Assembly: GCA_024642645.1 (NCBI GenBank)
Contig: JAHEAS010000214.1
Span: 1 to 6,349, forward strand
Reading direction: 5' to 3'
Length of the DNA stretch: 6,349 bases
Source: Saprospirales bacterium
GTDB lineage: Bacteria; Bacteroidota; Bacteroidia; Chitinophagales; Saprospiraceae
Shown here in pieces: positions 1-5,810 of this stretch (position 1 is the stretch's first letter; the number at the start of each line of letters is the position of its first letter). The notes below the pieces were generated by a model. That model was not told where the DNA came from. It was given only the letters and a program-made list of their open reading frames with translations, and made no database searches. The position numbers were made by a program, and so were the translations under genes.

Positions 1-4
1 AAAA

Positions 5-42
5 TACAAAGGGCAGCGAGAGAAATATGCTGCCCTTTGTAT
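5..42 (-). terminator. Rho-independent terminator of the serine hydrolase gene
   Basis: A perfect 13-bp inverted repeat (5-17 with 29-41, arms TACAAAGGGCAGC and GCTGCCCTTTGTA) encloses an 11-base loop; an extra A4-T42 pair is possible. On the minus strand the stem is followed by TTTT, which runs off the window edge. It sits 16 bases past the stop codon of the leftward serine hydrolase gene, the right place and orientation to end that transcript. There is no T run on the plus-strand side, so it appears one-directional, although the window edge hides what follows. Confidence 0.85.
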
Positions 43-57
43 GCAACTGATTTATGC

Positions 58-1746
58 TTATTTCCTCGTTCCCGTCATATCCTGTCCCCCTTGGTGCAGC
101 ACCAGTTCCTTCACCACACCATCAACGGCGGGCATGAAATCCACCTGCGCATCCACCACTTTCAGGAAAAAGCGGCGCTCTGCCTCGGCGAAGAGTTCGA
201 ACTCTGGCTGTCCGGTAGCTTGGGCGAAGAGCCTGCCTTCCCTTGTGCTCACCGCTAAGTCGAAGTTGGGAAAGAGGTTGTAGATGCCTGTGTAGCTGTC
301 CAGCAGGGATTGCGGCACGCTGACGGTGGCCTTCTCGGTGGGCTTGTCCTTGTCGGTGCGGGTGTAAACCTCATCGGTTCCGAAGGGCATGGGCTGCACG
401 GGCTTCAGGGTCGTCACTTTGCCAGCTTTGTTGCGTTCAAAAACCAGTCGGGTAGGGTAGTCCTCAAAGTAGAAACGGTCTTTGCCGTAGGCAAACACCT
501 TGAAGCGCTCGCTACCCGCCCGCTGCGAGTAGAGTTGGTTGCCTTCGAGGGTGATGTGCCGCCAATTGTCGGGCTTATCCATTTCATAGACGCCCACATA
601 ATCGGCTAATTGCTTGGGGGTCATTTCGAGGGGTTTCAGTTGTTCATTGGCAATGCCGAGCACGGTTTGTGCGATTTTGTAGGTCATGTCGGCAGGGCCA
701 TTGGTGTTGTTGTTGGAAAGGGCGACGACGTAAAGGTGTGCATCTGGCACTCGAATGCCATTGGTTACGAAACCGTGGATGCCGCCGCTGTGATAGATGA
801 ACTCGTGGCCGTCCACCTTGTTCATGGCCCAGCCGAAACCGTAGTGGGTCATATCGCCGTTGTTGAGCTTGGTGGGTGTCCAAGCCAGTTTCAGCAGGTC
901 TTTTTTCACCAGTTTTTCGGTATAAAGTGCCTCGTCCCATTTACCGAGGTCAGCCACGGTACTCATCAGCGAGCCGGCGGCGTATGGGAGGGTCATGCTC
1001 AGGTAAGGCGCATTGGAGAAAGTGCCCTCCTTCTCGCCTCGACCATAGCCCCGGATGCGGCGGGGAATCACCCGGTCAGTCACATCGTAATAGCTGTCCG
1101 TCATGCCAAGCGGCTGGAAGATGCGCTTTTCGATGAAGTCGGCGTAGCTCATGCCCGATGCCTTTTCGATGACGGCCCCGGCAAGGATGTACGCCGAGTT
1201 GTTGTACTGCCATTTTTCGCCCGGCTCAAAGTCGAAGGGTTCGTTTTTGAAGTGGTCAATGAGTTCAGTCAGCGTCATGTCATTGCGCCAGATTTTGGAG
1301 AAATCTTCCATATCCGTGTAACTCTTGATGCCGGAGGTGTGGTTGAGTAGCTGTGTAACCGTGATTTTTCGACCGTCCGTGGGGTAGTCGGGCAGGTACT
1401 TGGTGAGGTCATCGGAGAGGTTGACTTTGCCCTCCTGCACCAGCATGAGCATGGCCACTGCGGTGAACTGCTTGGTGATGCTACCGAGGCGGAGGATGTG
1501 GTCGGGCAGCATTTTTACTCCCAATTCCATGTCGGCCATGCCGTAGGCTTTTTCGAGGATGACTTTGCCGTTCTGCTGCACCCGTAGTACCACGCCGGGC
1601 TCATCGGGCTTGTATTGCGCAGCAACGAGTGCGTCAATCTTGGACTCCAGGGTTTGTGCCAGCGCAAGGTTGTTGGGCATTGTTGCGAAGCAAACCAACA
1701 ACACTAAAAGGCTTGCCATTTTGGGGATAAGCGATTGGATTTTCAT
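58..1746 (-). CDS. Exported serine hydrolase, class C beta-lactamase / penicillin-binding family
   Basis: A 562-residue protein of the beta-lactamase-related serine hydrolase family (PF00144 type: AmpC-like enzymes, D-amino acid peptidases, esterases). Residues 1-30 are a signal peptide with a hydrophobic core and an ALA|Q cleavage site, so it acts in the periplasm or outside the cell. The three family motifs are present in order: SITK at 89-92 (S89 nucleophile, K92 base), YNN at 181-183, and HSG at 319-321 in place of KTG. The catalytic domain spans about 35-370. Two similar beta-rich segments follow (about 379-462 and 481-560), each opening with an LxxYxGxY pattern (ADYVGVYE, DSYTGIYN); these resemble the DUF3471/lipocalin-like tails of this family. 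The substrate cannot be read from sequence; true beta-lactamase activity is not implied. The gene stands alone with its own terminator. A weak upstream promoter candidate (minus strand TTG at 1817-1815, 18 bases, TAACTTCC at 1796-1789) is not convincing. The ATG at 1746 directly begins the signal peptide. Confidence 0.93.
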   Translation of the reverse strand: MKIQSLIPKMASLLVLLVCFATMPNNLALAQTLESKIDALVAAQYKPDEPGVVLRVQQNGKVILEKAYGMADMELGVKMLPDHILRLGSITKQFTAVAMLMLVQEGKVNLSDDLTKYLPDYPTDGRKITVTQLLNHTSGIKSYTDMEDFSKIWRNDMTLTELIDHFKNEPFDFEPGEKWQYNNSAYILAGAVIEKASGMSYADFIEKRIFQPLGMTDSYYDVTDRVIPRRIRGYGRGEKEGTFSNAPYLSMTLPYAAGSLMSTVADLGKWDEALYTEKLVKKDLLKLAWTPTKLNNGDMTHYGFGWAMNKVDGHEFIYHSGGIHGFVTNGIRVPDAHLYVVALSNNNTNGPADMTYKIAQTVLGIANEQLKPLEMTPKQLADYVGVYEMDKPDNWRHITLEGNQLYSQRAGSERFKVFAYGKDRFYFEDYPTRLVFERNKAGKVTTLKPVQPMPFGTDEVYTRTDKDKPTEKATVSVPQSLLDSYTGIYNLFPNFDLAVSTREGRLFAQATGQPEFELFAEAERRFFLKVVDAQVDFMPAVDGVVKELVLHQGGQDMTGTRK

Positions 1747-1970
1747 TCAATTGATTGTTTTGTTGTGATTGGAAAGTGATAATGAACCGGAAGTTACGTT
1801 TTGGTTGTAAAAAGCAATTCAGGGAATTCGACGAAGCGCTGGGGATTATCCACGGAGCGACGGTAGGCAGCAGGGAATTGCCACGGGGCTGGTCGAAATT
1901 GGGAAGAATGCCTTTAAAGATAACATTCTGAAAATGCAGGAGAAAAAGGCGCTGCTGCTAGGGTAGGGCG
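1747..1970. other. Intergenic region upstream of the serine hydrolase gene
   Basis: This gap must contain the promoter for the leftward hydrolase gene, but I see no strong TAnnTTTG element. The half nearest the gene (about 1747-1810) is AT-rich. The distal half (about 1811-1966) is less AT-rich and is open without stops for 51 codons on the plus strand, with no ATG start. That frame includes the stretch GLVEIGKNAFKDNILKMQEK. It may be a decayed gene end or chance; I do not recognise the family and do not call it a gene. Confidence 0.4.
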
Positions 1971-2006
1971 AAAAAAGAAGGGGCCTCCAAAACGGAAGCC
2001 CCTTCT
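1971..2006 (-). terminator. Rho-independent terminator of the ene-reductase gene
   Basis: Arms at 1976-1988 and 1994-2006 pair over 13 bp around a 5-base loop. The single non-Watson-Crick position (C1985 opposite A1997 on the plus strand) becomes a G-U wobble in the minus-strand RNA, so the helix is continuous only when transcribed leftward. The minus strand then runs into a T tract (A1971-A1975 on the plus strand, with A1976 closing the stem). It lies 22 bases after the stop codon of the ene-reductase and insulates it from the serine hydrolase gene downstream. The wobble asymmetry and the T tract both fix the direction. Confidence 0.9.
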
Positions 2007-2028
2007 CCTATCATTGTTCTATTCTTCT

Positions 2029-3108
2029 TCAATTCTCAGAAAACGGATAATCCGTATATCCAACTTCATCAGCGGAATAAAATGTTTGCTGATTTGGTGC
2101 TGCCAATTCCTTGTCATTTTTAAACCTATATGGTAGGTCAGGATTGGAGATGAACTTCGAACCAAATGCAATCATATCTGCATGTTCCGTGTCCAAGGCA
2201 GTTGCTGCACGCTCCTTGTTATACCCGGCATTGAGGATATAGAGACCGTTGAAATTCTCCCGGATTTTCGCAATCAATCGAATGCCTTCCTCACTGGCTC
2301 GGGCGGCGCCATCCAAGAGGTGGATATACAATACACCTATTTTATTTATCGCTTTTGAAAGATAATCATATAGCGCAAACGTTTCTGCATCGGGCCCCAT
2401 ACCGTTGAATGGGTTATAAGGCGAAAAGCGGATTCCTGTCTTGTCCGCACCGATGGCATCGGCGATGCCCTGCGTGATTTCCAGCACAAAACGGCTGCGG
2501 TTCTCGATGCTGCCACCGTACTCGTCCGTGCGGGTATTGGCACCGGGGTTCAGGAACTGGTTGGGCAGGTAACCATTGGCCGAGTGGATTTCCACGCCGT
2601 CGAAGCCCGCAGCAATGGCGTTTTTCGCCGCCTGCACGTACTCCTGAATGGTAGATTTTACCTCGGCGGCGGTCATGGCCTCCGGCAATTCGGTTTTTTG
2701 CATACCCTGTGAGTCCGTCCACATATTGCCATCGTCGGAGATGGCGGACGGGGCGATTATCTTCGAGCCTTCCGGCATATTGGCGGAATGCGACACCCGG
2801 CCCGTGTGCATCAGTTGCAGAAAGATTTTACCGCCTTTTTCGTGTACGGCTTTCGTGGTTTTCTTCCAACCTTCAATTTGTTCTTGGCTGTAGATGCCGG
2901 GGATACGGGCATAGCCCAAGCCGTTTGGCGATGGCGCAGTACCTTCGGTGATGATAAGCCCAGCGGTGCTGCGCTGGCGGTAGTATTCCGCCATTAAATC
3001 GTTTGGGATATTGCCCAATGCCCGGCAGCGGGTCATGGGCGCCATGACAATACGGCTGTTGAATTCCAATCCGTCTTTGCGGAGGGGTGAAAACAATGTT
3101 TGACTCAT
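2029..3108 (-). CDS. Old Yellow Enzyme family NADPH-dependent alkene reductase (NemA-like)
   Basis: A 359-residue FMN-binding TIM-barrel enzyme, full length for the family. Old Yellow Enzymes reduce the activated C=C bond of unsaturated aldehydes, ketones, maleimides and sometimes nitro compounds with NAD(P)H; this one is cytoplasmic, with no signal peptide. Family residues are in place: APMTRCR at 23-29 with T26 near the flavin, Q98 and the HTGR segment at 101-104, substrate-binding H175 and N178 with proton donor Y180 (motif HSANGYLPNQFL), the TDEYGGSIENRSRF signature at 194-207, and R227. The FMN-phosphate loop reads FGSKFISNPDLPYR at 315-328, with Ser317 where the classical FGR motif has Arg. 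H175/N178 resembles the yeast OYE pair rather than the His/His pair of pentaerythritol tetranitrate reductase. The gene is divergent from a HxlR regulator, which suggests induction by electrophiles. No clear promoter of its own was found in the 222-base divergent region. Confidence 0.95.
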   Translation of the reverse strand: MSQTLFSPLRKDGLEFNSRIVMAPMTRCRALGNIPNDLMAEYYRQRSTAGLIITEGTAPSPNGLGYARIPGIYSQEQIEGWKKTTKAVHEKGGKIFLQLMHTGRVSHSANMPEGSKIIAPSAISDDGNMWTDSQGMQKTELPEAMTAAEVKSTIQEYVQAAKNAIAAGFDGVEIHSANGYLPNQFLNPGANTRTDEYGGSIENRSRFVLEITQGIADAIGADKTGIRFSPYNPFNGMGPDAETFALYDYLSKAINKIGVLYIHLLDGAARASEEGIRLIAKIRENFNGLYILNAGYNKERAATALDTEHADMIAFGSKFISNPDLPYRFKNDKELAAPNQQTFYSADEVGYTDYPFSEN

Positions 3109-3117
3109 TTTTTTAAA

Positions 3118-3192
3118 TTTAGGAAGTTTAGGAAGTTTGGAAAGTTGAGTGGGAATTCAAGCTATACCACTAAATTTTCTAAGCTCACTAAA
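3118..3192. repeat. Inverted clusters of 9-base-period repeats in the divergent promoter region
   Basis: On the plus strand, 3118-3153 reads as four 9-base units: TTTAGGAAG, TTTAGGAAG, TTTGGAAAG, TTGAGTGGG, the first two identical. On the minus strand, 3192-3167 reads TTTAGTGAG, CTTAGAAAA, TTTAGTGG, the same unit with the same period in the opposite direction. The two clusters flank about 13 bases and can form an imperfect long hairpin. The array lies just upstream of the ene-reductase start. It may be a lineage-specific intergenic repeat family or part of a regulatory site; the sequence does not decide. Confidence 0.6.
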
Positions 3193-3202
3193 CCATATTT
3201 TC

Positions 3203-3233
3203 TTGGTTACTAAAAGTTAGTAGCATACTTTTG
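3203..3233 (+). promoter_or_regulatory. Bacteroidota-type promoter of the hxlR-family gene
   Basis: TTG at 3203-3205 is separated by 20 bases from TACTTTTG at 3226-3233, an exact match to the -7 consensus TAnnTTTG with the expected spacing to the -33 TTG. Transcription would begin near 3240, leaving a leader of about 90 bases before the ATG at 3331. It is the best promoter match in the window. Confidence 0.7.
3208..3222. promoter_or_regulatory. Candidate HxlR operator, palindrome TACTAA-AAG-TTAGTA
   Basis: A perfect 6-bp inverted repeat with a 3-base centre lies wholly between the -33 and -7 elements of the hxlR promoter, a position where a bound repressor would block RNA polymerase. Written another way it is TACT-N7-AGTA, which as I recall is the operator pattern reported for the Bacillus subtilis HxlR/DUF24 quinone sensor YodB. 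The neighbouring gene encodes a protein of that family, so autoregulation is the simplest reading. Binding is inferred. Confidence 0.55.
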
Positions 3234-3289
3234 TTGGTGCAAAGCTAAAAATGGTGTGTATCGTAAACAAGAAGGCACGCCAAAGTTCC

Positions 3290-3315
3290 TTACTTACCTT
3301 AAAGTAATCATTACT
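3290..3315. promoter_or_regulatory. Second dyad in the hxlR leader
   Basis: Positions 3303-3315 form a perfect palindrome, AGTAAT-C-ATTACT. It overlaps another dyad, TTACTT at 3290-3295 with AAGTAA at 3302-3307, which contains TACT-N8-AGTA, one base longer than the promoter palindrome. Both lie between the likely transcription start and the ATG at 3331, so this could be an auxiliary operator or a leader RNA hairpin. AT-rich sequence makes short palindromes common, hence modest confidence. Confidence 0.35.
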
Positions 3316-3330
3316 GACAATCAAAGCGTT

Positions 3331-3732
3331 ATGTCAAAAAAAAGTTTAGAAAAATGTACCAACCACGACGATTGCCCGGTACGGAACGTGCTGGCAAGGT
3401 TTGGTGACAAATGGTCTTTGCTAATCATCAAGCTGCTGGGCAGAGGTGGGGTCATGCGCTTCAACGAGCTGCACAAGGCTATTGACGACATCTCCCAGAA
3501 GATGCTGACGGTCACCCTGCGCACCCTCGAAGCAGATGGGTTGGTGAGCCGCACCGTCTTCCCCGAAGTGCCACCGAGGGTCGAGTACGCCATCACGCCG
3601 CTGGGCGAAAGCCTGATACCGCATATCGAGGGCTTGGCGAAATGGGCCCACGAAAATATGGGGGAGATTATGCGAAGGCGGGGTGGGGTTGGGGAAATTG
3701 CACGAACCGGCGGCTCAGTTAGTTTGAGTTGA
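3331..3732 (+). CDS. HxlR/DUF24-family transcriptional regulator
   Basis: A 133-residue winged-helix DNA-binding protein of the HxlR family (MarR-like), the usual size. The hallmark N-terminal segment is present: CPV at 15-17 followed by FGDKWSLLIIKLL at 24-36. The recognition helix is about 55-71 (SQKMLTVTLRTLEADGLV) and the wing about 73-88, with the typical PPRVEYAITPLG at 81-92. Cys15 matches the conserved cysteine that senses quinones, diamide or hypochlorite in YodB and HypR; Cys9 is a possible partner. The C-terminal tail after about 110 is Gly/Arg-rich and not typical of the domain. I chose the ATG at 3331, since it gives family length and directly precedes the conserved domain; an in-frame GTG at 3256 would add 25 atypical residues over the leader dyad. 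It is divergent from the ene-reductase, its likely target, and its own promoter carries a palindrome. No terminator is evident after the stop. Confidence 0.92.
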   Translation: MSKKSLEKCTNHDDCPVRNVLARFGDKWSLLIIKLLGRGGVMRFNELHKAIDDISQKMLTVTLRTLEADGLVSRTVFPEVPPRVEYAITPLGESLIPHIEGLAKWAHENMGEIMRRRGGVGEIARTGGSVSLS

Positions 3733-3991
3733 CACTTGACCCCAGCACACCGCCCATGCCACACCCTCCATTTTTTCACGTGAACCATGACAAATGTCAA
3801 CCATCTAGCTGCATCGTCTCATCGCGTAGTGTGCCCCTTGTTTTTATCATTGTGCTTGCGGAGGAAGTTTGTCTGCAAAGTGGTTGCTCACGTGGCTGAC
3901 TGCTGCTGTTCGCACAGTAGATTTGCTTTCGCCCCGCCTTTTCTTGACAGTTTGGGTCAAATATTTGCGCAAATCAAAAAATGATGGGAGC
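3733..3991 (+). promoter_or_regulatory. Intergenic region with a candidate promoter for the propeller gene
   Basis: TAGATTTG at 3918-3925 matches TAnnTTTG exactly; 19 bases upstream is CTG (3896-3898) instead of TTG, so the -33 element is weak. Transcription would start near 3932. Between there and the ATG lie two dyads: TTGAC-N7-GTCAA (3944-3960) and the perfect palindrome ATTTGCGCAAAT (3963-3974). Earlier in the gap are short palindromes TTCACGTGAA (3775-3784) and TGACA-AA-TGTCA (3788-3799). No convincing intrinsic terminator for the upstream regulator is visible. Confidence 0.4.
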
Positions 3992-5554
3992 ATGAAAATA
4001 GCCATTAAATACCTTCTTCTGCCATTCGTTTTGGCTTCACAAATGGCCTTAGCCCAATTCCAAAACATTCTCATCCACGATGGCTCCAATGCCAAGGAAC
4101 CTGCCATTTGCATGAACCCGAAAAACTTGAATGAACTGGTGGCGGGTGCCAATGGCGACAATGTTTACACATCCTATGATGGCGGACTTACTTGGTCGCT
4201 GGGCAAAATCGCTTCGTCCTATGGGGTGTGGGGTGACCCTTGCATCGTAGCAGACACCAGCGGCAACTTTTATTATTCTCACCTCTCCAACACGGGCGGC
4301 ACAACGGGCTGGCTTGACCGCATCGTCATCCAGCAATCAACGGACGGTGGCACGACCTGGAACGACGGCAGTTTCACAGGACTGAACGATGACAAAGATC
4401 AAGACAAGCCGTGGCTGGCATTCGATGCCTCATCCGGCAGTCCGTTCAAGGGGAACCTTTACGTCGCTTGGACGGAATTTGATACCTACGGCAACGACCA
4501 GCCAGAAAATCGCAGCCGCATCCTTTGCTCGGTATCCAGCGATGGGGCGGCGACATGGAGCGAGCCGGTGGTGGTGAGTCAGTTCACGGGCGATTGCATT
4601 GACTCCGACAACACTGCGGAGGGCGCTGTGCCAGCCATTGGGCCACTGGGCGAGGTCTATACGGCATGGTCGCTCAATGATACGCTTTGGTTCAACCGTT
4701 CGACCGACGGCGGGCAGTCCTGGCTAGCGCAGGATATATTTGTGACCACGCAGCCTGGGGGCTGGAACTATAGCGTGCCGGGACTCAACCGTTGCAATGG
4801 CCTGCCTGTTACTGCCTGCGATAAAAGCACTGGGACTATCTATGTTAACTGGACGGACCAACGCAACGGCATAGACGACACGGATGTTTTTCTGGTAAAA
4901 TCTACCGATGGCGGCACGACCTGGAGCACCCCTCTGCGCGTCAACAACGATCCACCCGGTAAGCATAACTTCCTTTCTTGGATGACCGTTGACCAGACTT
5001 CCGGGATATTGTTTTTCGTTTTTTACGACCGCCGTGACTACTCCGACTGGCAAACGGGCGTTTATCTCGCCTATTCCACTGACGGTGGAGGGACCTTTGC
5101 TAACCTGAAAATCAGCAACTTGCCCTTCACGCCGCAACCCAACAAATTTTTTGGCGACTATACCAATATCGTCGCCCAAGATGGGCATGTTCACCCGATT
5201 TGGGAGCGGCAAGTGAACGGCTCAACGTCCATTTGGACCGCAGTGTTGGCGTATCCGGTTGGCATCGAAAGCCCCAATTTTTTTGCCTTGCAAACAAAGT
5301 TGGAGAGCCATCCCAACCCTTTTTCCGGGTTGGCCACGATTAGTTTTAACACTGCCATTGAACAGGAGCTATCGATGTACGTCCTTGATCCGGTGGGGAG
5401 GGTGATTGCCCCGATATTTACCCAAAAAAAATACCCGCCAGGCTTGCACGAAGTCAAGTTGGACAATGCCGTACTGCGATTGCCACCGGGTATCTATTTT
5501 TTAAGATTAGGCAACAACCAAGCAGTTGAAACTTGCAAGATAGTGGTTCGGTAA
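3992..5554 (+). CDS. Secreted Asp-box (BNR) beta-propeller protein with T9SS sorting domain
   Basis: A 520-residue exported protein. Residues 1-21 are a signal peptide (hydrophobic core, cleavage at ALA|Q). Six Asp boxes (SxDxGxTW) occur at 61-68, 116-123, 182-189, 237-244, 304-311 and 362-369, at spacings of 55-67 residues, indicating a six- or seven-bladed propeller of the sialidase/BNR superfamily. I could not identify the sialidase catalytic set with confidence (no FRIP-type arginine motif near the N-terminus), so binding or structural roles, or another hydrolase, are as likely as sialidase. Residues about 432-520 form a type A T9SS C-terminal sorting domain: SHPNPFSG, then VLDPVGRV, then LPPGIYFLRL and a final KIVVR. 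The protein should cross the outer membrane by T9SS and be released or anchored outside. The ATG at 3992 is preferred because it begins the signal peptide; an in-frame ATG at 3869 adds 41 residues that would bury it. GGGAG ends one base before the ATG, too close to be a ribosome site. Confidence 0.93.
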   Translation: MKIAIKYLLLPFVLASQMALAQFQNILIHDGSNAKEPAICMNPKNLNELVAGANGDNVYTSYDGGLTWSLGKIASSYGVWGDPCIVADTSGNFYYSHLSNTGGTTGWLDRIVIQQSTDGGTTWNDGSFTGLNDDKDQDKPWLAFDASSGSPFKGNLYVAWTEFDTYGNDQPENRSRILCSVSSDGAATWSEPVVVSQFTGDCIDSDNTAEGAVPAIGPLGEVYTAWSLNDTLWFNRSTDGGQSWLAQDIFVTTQPGGWNYSVPGLNRCNGLPVTACDKSTGTIYVNWTDQRNGIDDTDVFLVKSTDGGTTWSTPLRVNNDPPGKHNFLSWMTVDQTSGILFFVFYDRRDYSDWQTGVYLAYSTDGGGTFANLKISNLPFTPQPNKFFGDYTNIVAQDGHVHPIWERQVNGSTSIWTAVLAYPVGIESPNFFALQTKLESHPNPFSGLATISFNTAIEQELSMYVLDPVGRVIAPIFTQKKYPPGLHEVKLDNAVLRLPPGIYFLRLGNNQAVETCKIVVR

Positions 5555-5572
5555 ACTGATAGGAGCTACCCC

Positions 5573-5659
5573 GCCCTGCGGCTGCGCTATTTCCGAAAGG
5601 ATTTCAAAGACGAAGCTCGCCTCGCCGAAGGCGTTCCCGTCCTATTGCAGGGCTTTTTT
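5573..5659 (+). terminator. Structured terminator-like element after the propeller gene
   Basis: GCCCTGC (5573-5579) pairs with GCAGGGC (5647-5653), followed at once by six T residues (5654-5659). The 67 bases between can form an inner hairpin: GAC at 5609-5611 with GTC at 5639-5641, GAA with TTC, and CGCC-GAA-GGCG at 5623-5633. A small TCC-GAAA-GGA hairpin at 5592-5601 may also form. The result would be a branched stem ending in a U tract, placed correctly to end the propeller transcript. The large closed region is unusual for a simple terminator, so a small structured RNA or dispersed intergenic repeat is an alternative. Confidence 0.45.
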
Positions 5660-5729
5660 AGGGTGGCTGCTGAAGCGATTCGTTGCGGAGGTGGCTCCTA
5701 AAAGTGCCGAAATACTGCCCGCTTTTCTC

Positions 5730-5787
5730 CTGCCTGCCGCCAATTTCTTGCCTATCTTCGCCTATTAAACACATGCTTATAAAGCAT
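5730..5787 (+). promoter_or_regulatory. Candidate promoter and palindrome before the last gene
   Basis: CTG at 5730-5732, 20 bases, then TATCTTCG at 5753-5760 is one base off TAnnTTTG, with a weak -33 element. Just downstream of the expected start site is a 15-base palindrome, ATGCTT-ATA-AAGCAT (5773-5787), 23 bases before the ATG at 5811. It could be an operator or a leader hairpin. Both calls are weak on sequence alone. Confidence 0.3.
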
Positions 5788-5810
5788 TTTCCTAATCAAA
5801 ATCACCACTA

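Noticed and set aside
610..1350. Long plus-strand open frame (246 codons) antisense to the serine hydrolase
   Set aside because: It is the shadow of a gene with clear catalytic motifs and signal peptide; its translation shows no recognisable domain and is rich in His, Val and Gly as expected of an antisense frame.
1675..1695. Possible lipoprotein signal in the serine hydrolase (LLVC near residue 19)
   Set aside because: The residue before Cys is Val, not Gly/Ala/Ser, and a good signal peptidase I site (ALA|Q) follows.
3109..3192. Promoter for the ene-reductase on the minus strand (TATAGCTTG near 3166-3158)
   Set aside because: One T short of TAnnTTTG and no TTG at proper spacing; not strong enough to list as a feature.
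3256..3330. GTG start adding 25 residues to the regulator
   Set aside because: The extra residues are not typical of HxlR proteins, and the ATG at 3331 gives normal family length.
3321..3800. Minus-strand open frame (159 codons) over the regulator gene
   Set aside because: Antisense to a well-supported HxlR-family gene, with no domain pattern of its own.
3869..3991. Upstream in-frame ATG giving a 41-residue N-terminal extension of the propeller protein
   Set aside because: It would place the signal peptide internally, and the extension overlaps the candidate promoter and leader palindromes.
4724..5212. Minus-strand open frame (162 codons) over the propeller gene
   Set aside because: Lies inside a gene with six Asp boxes on the other strand; no independent protein features.
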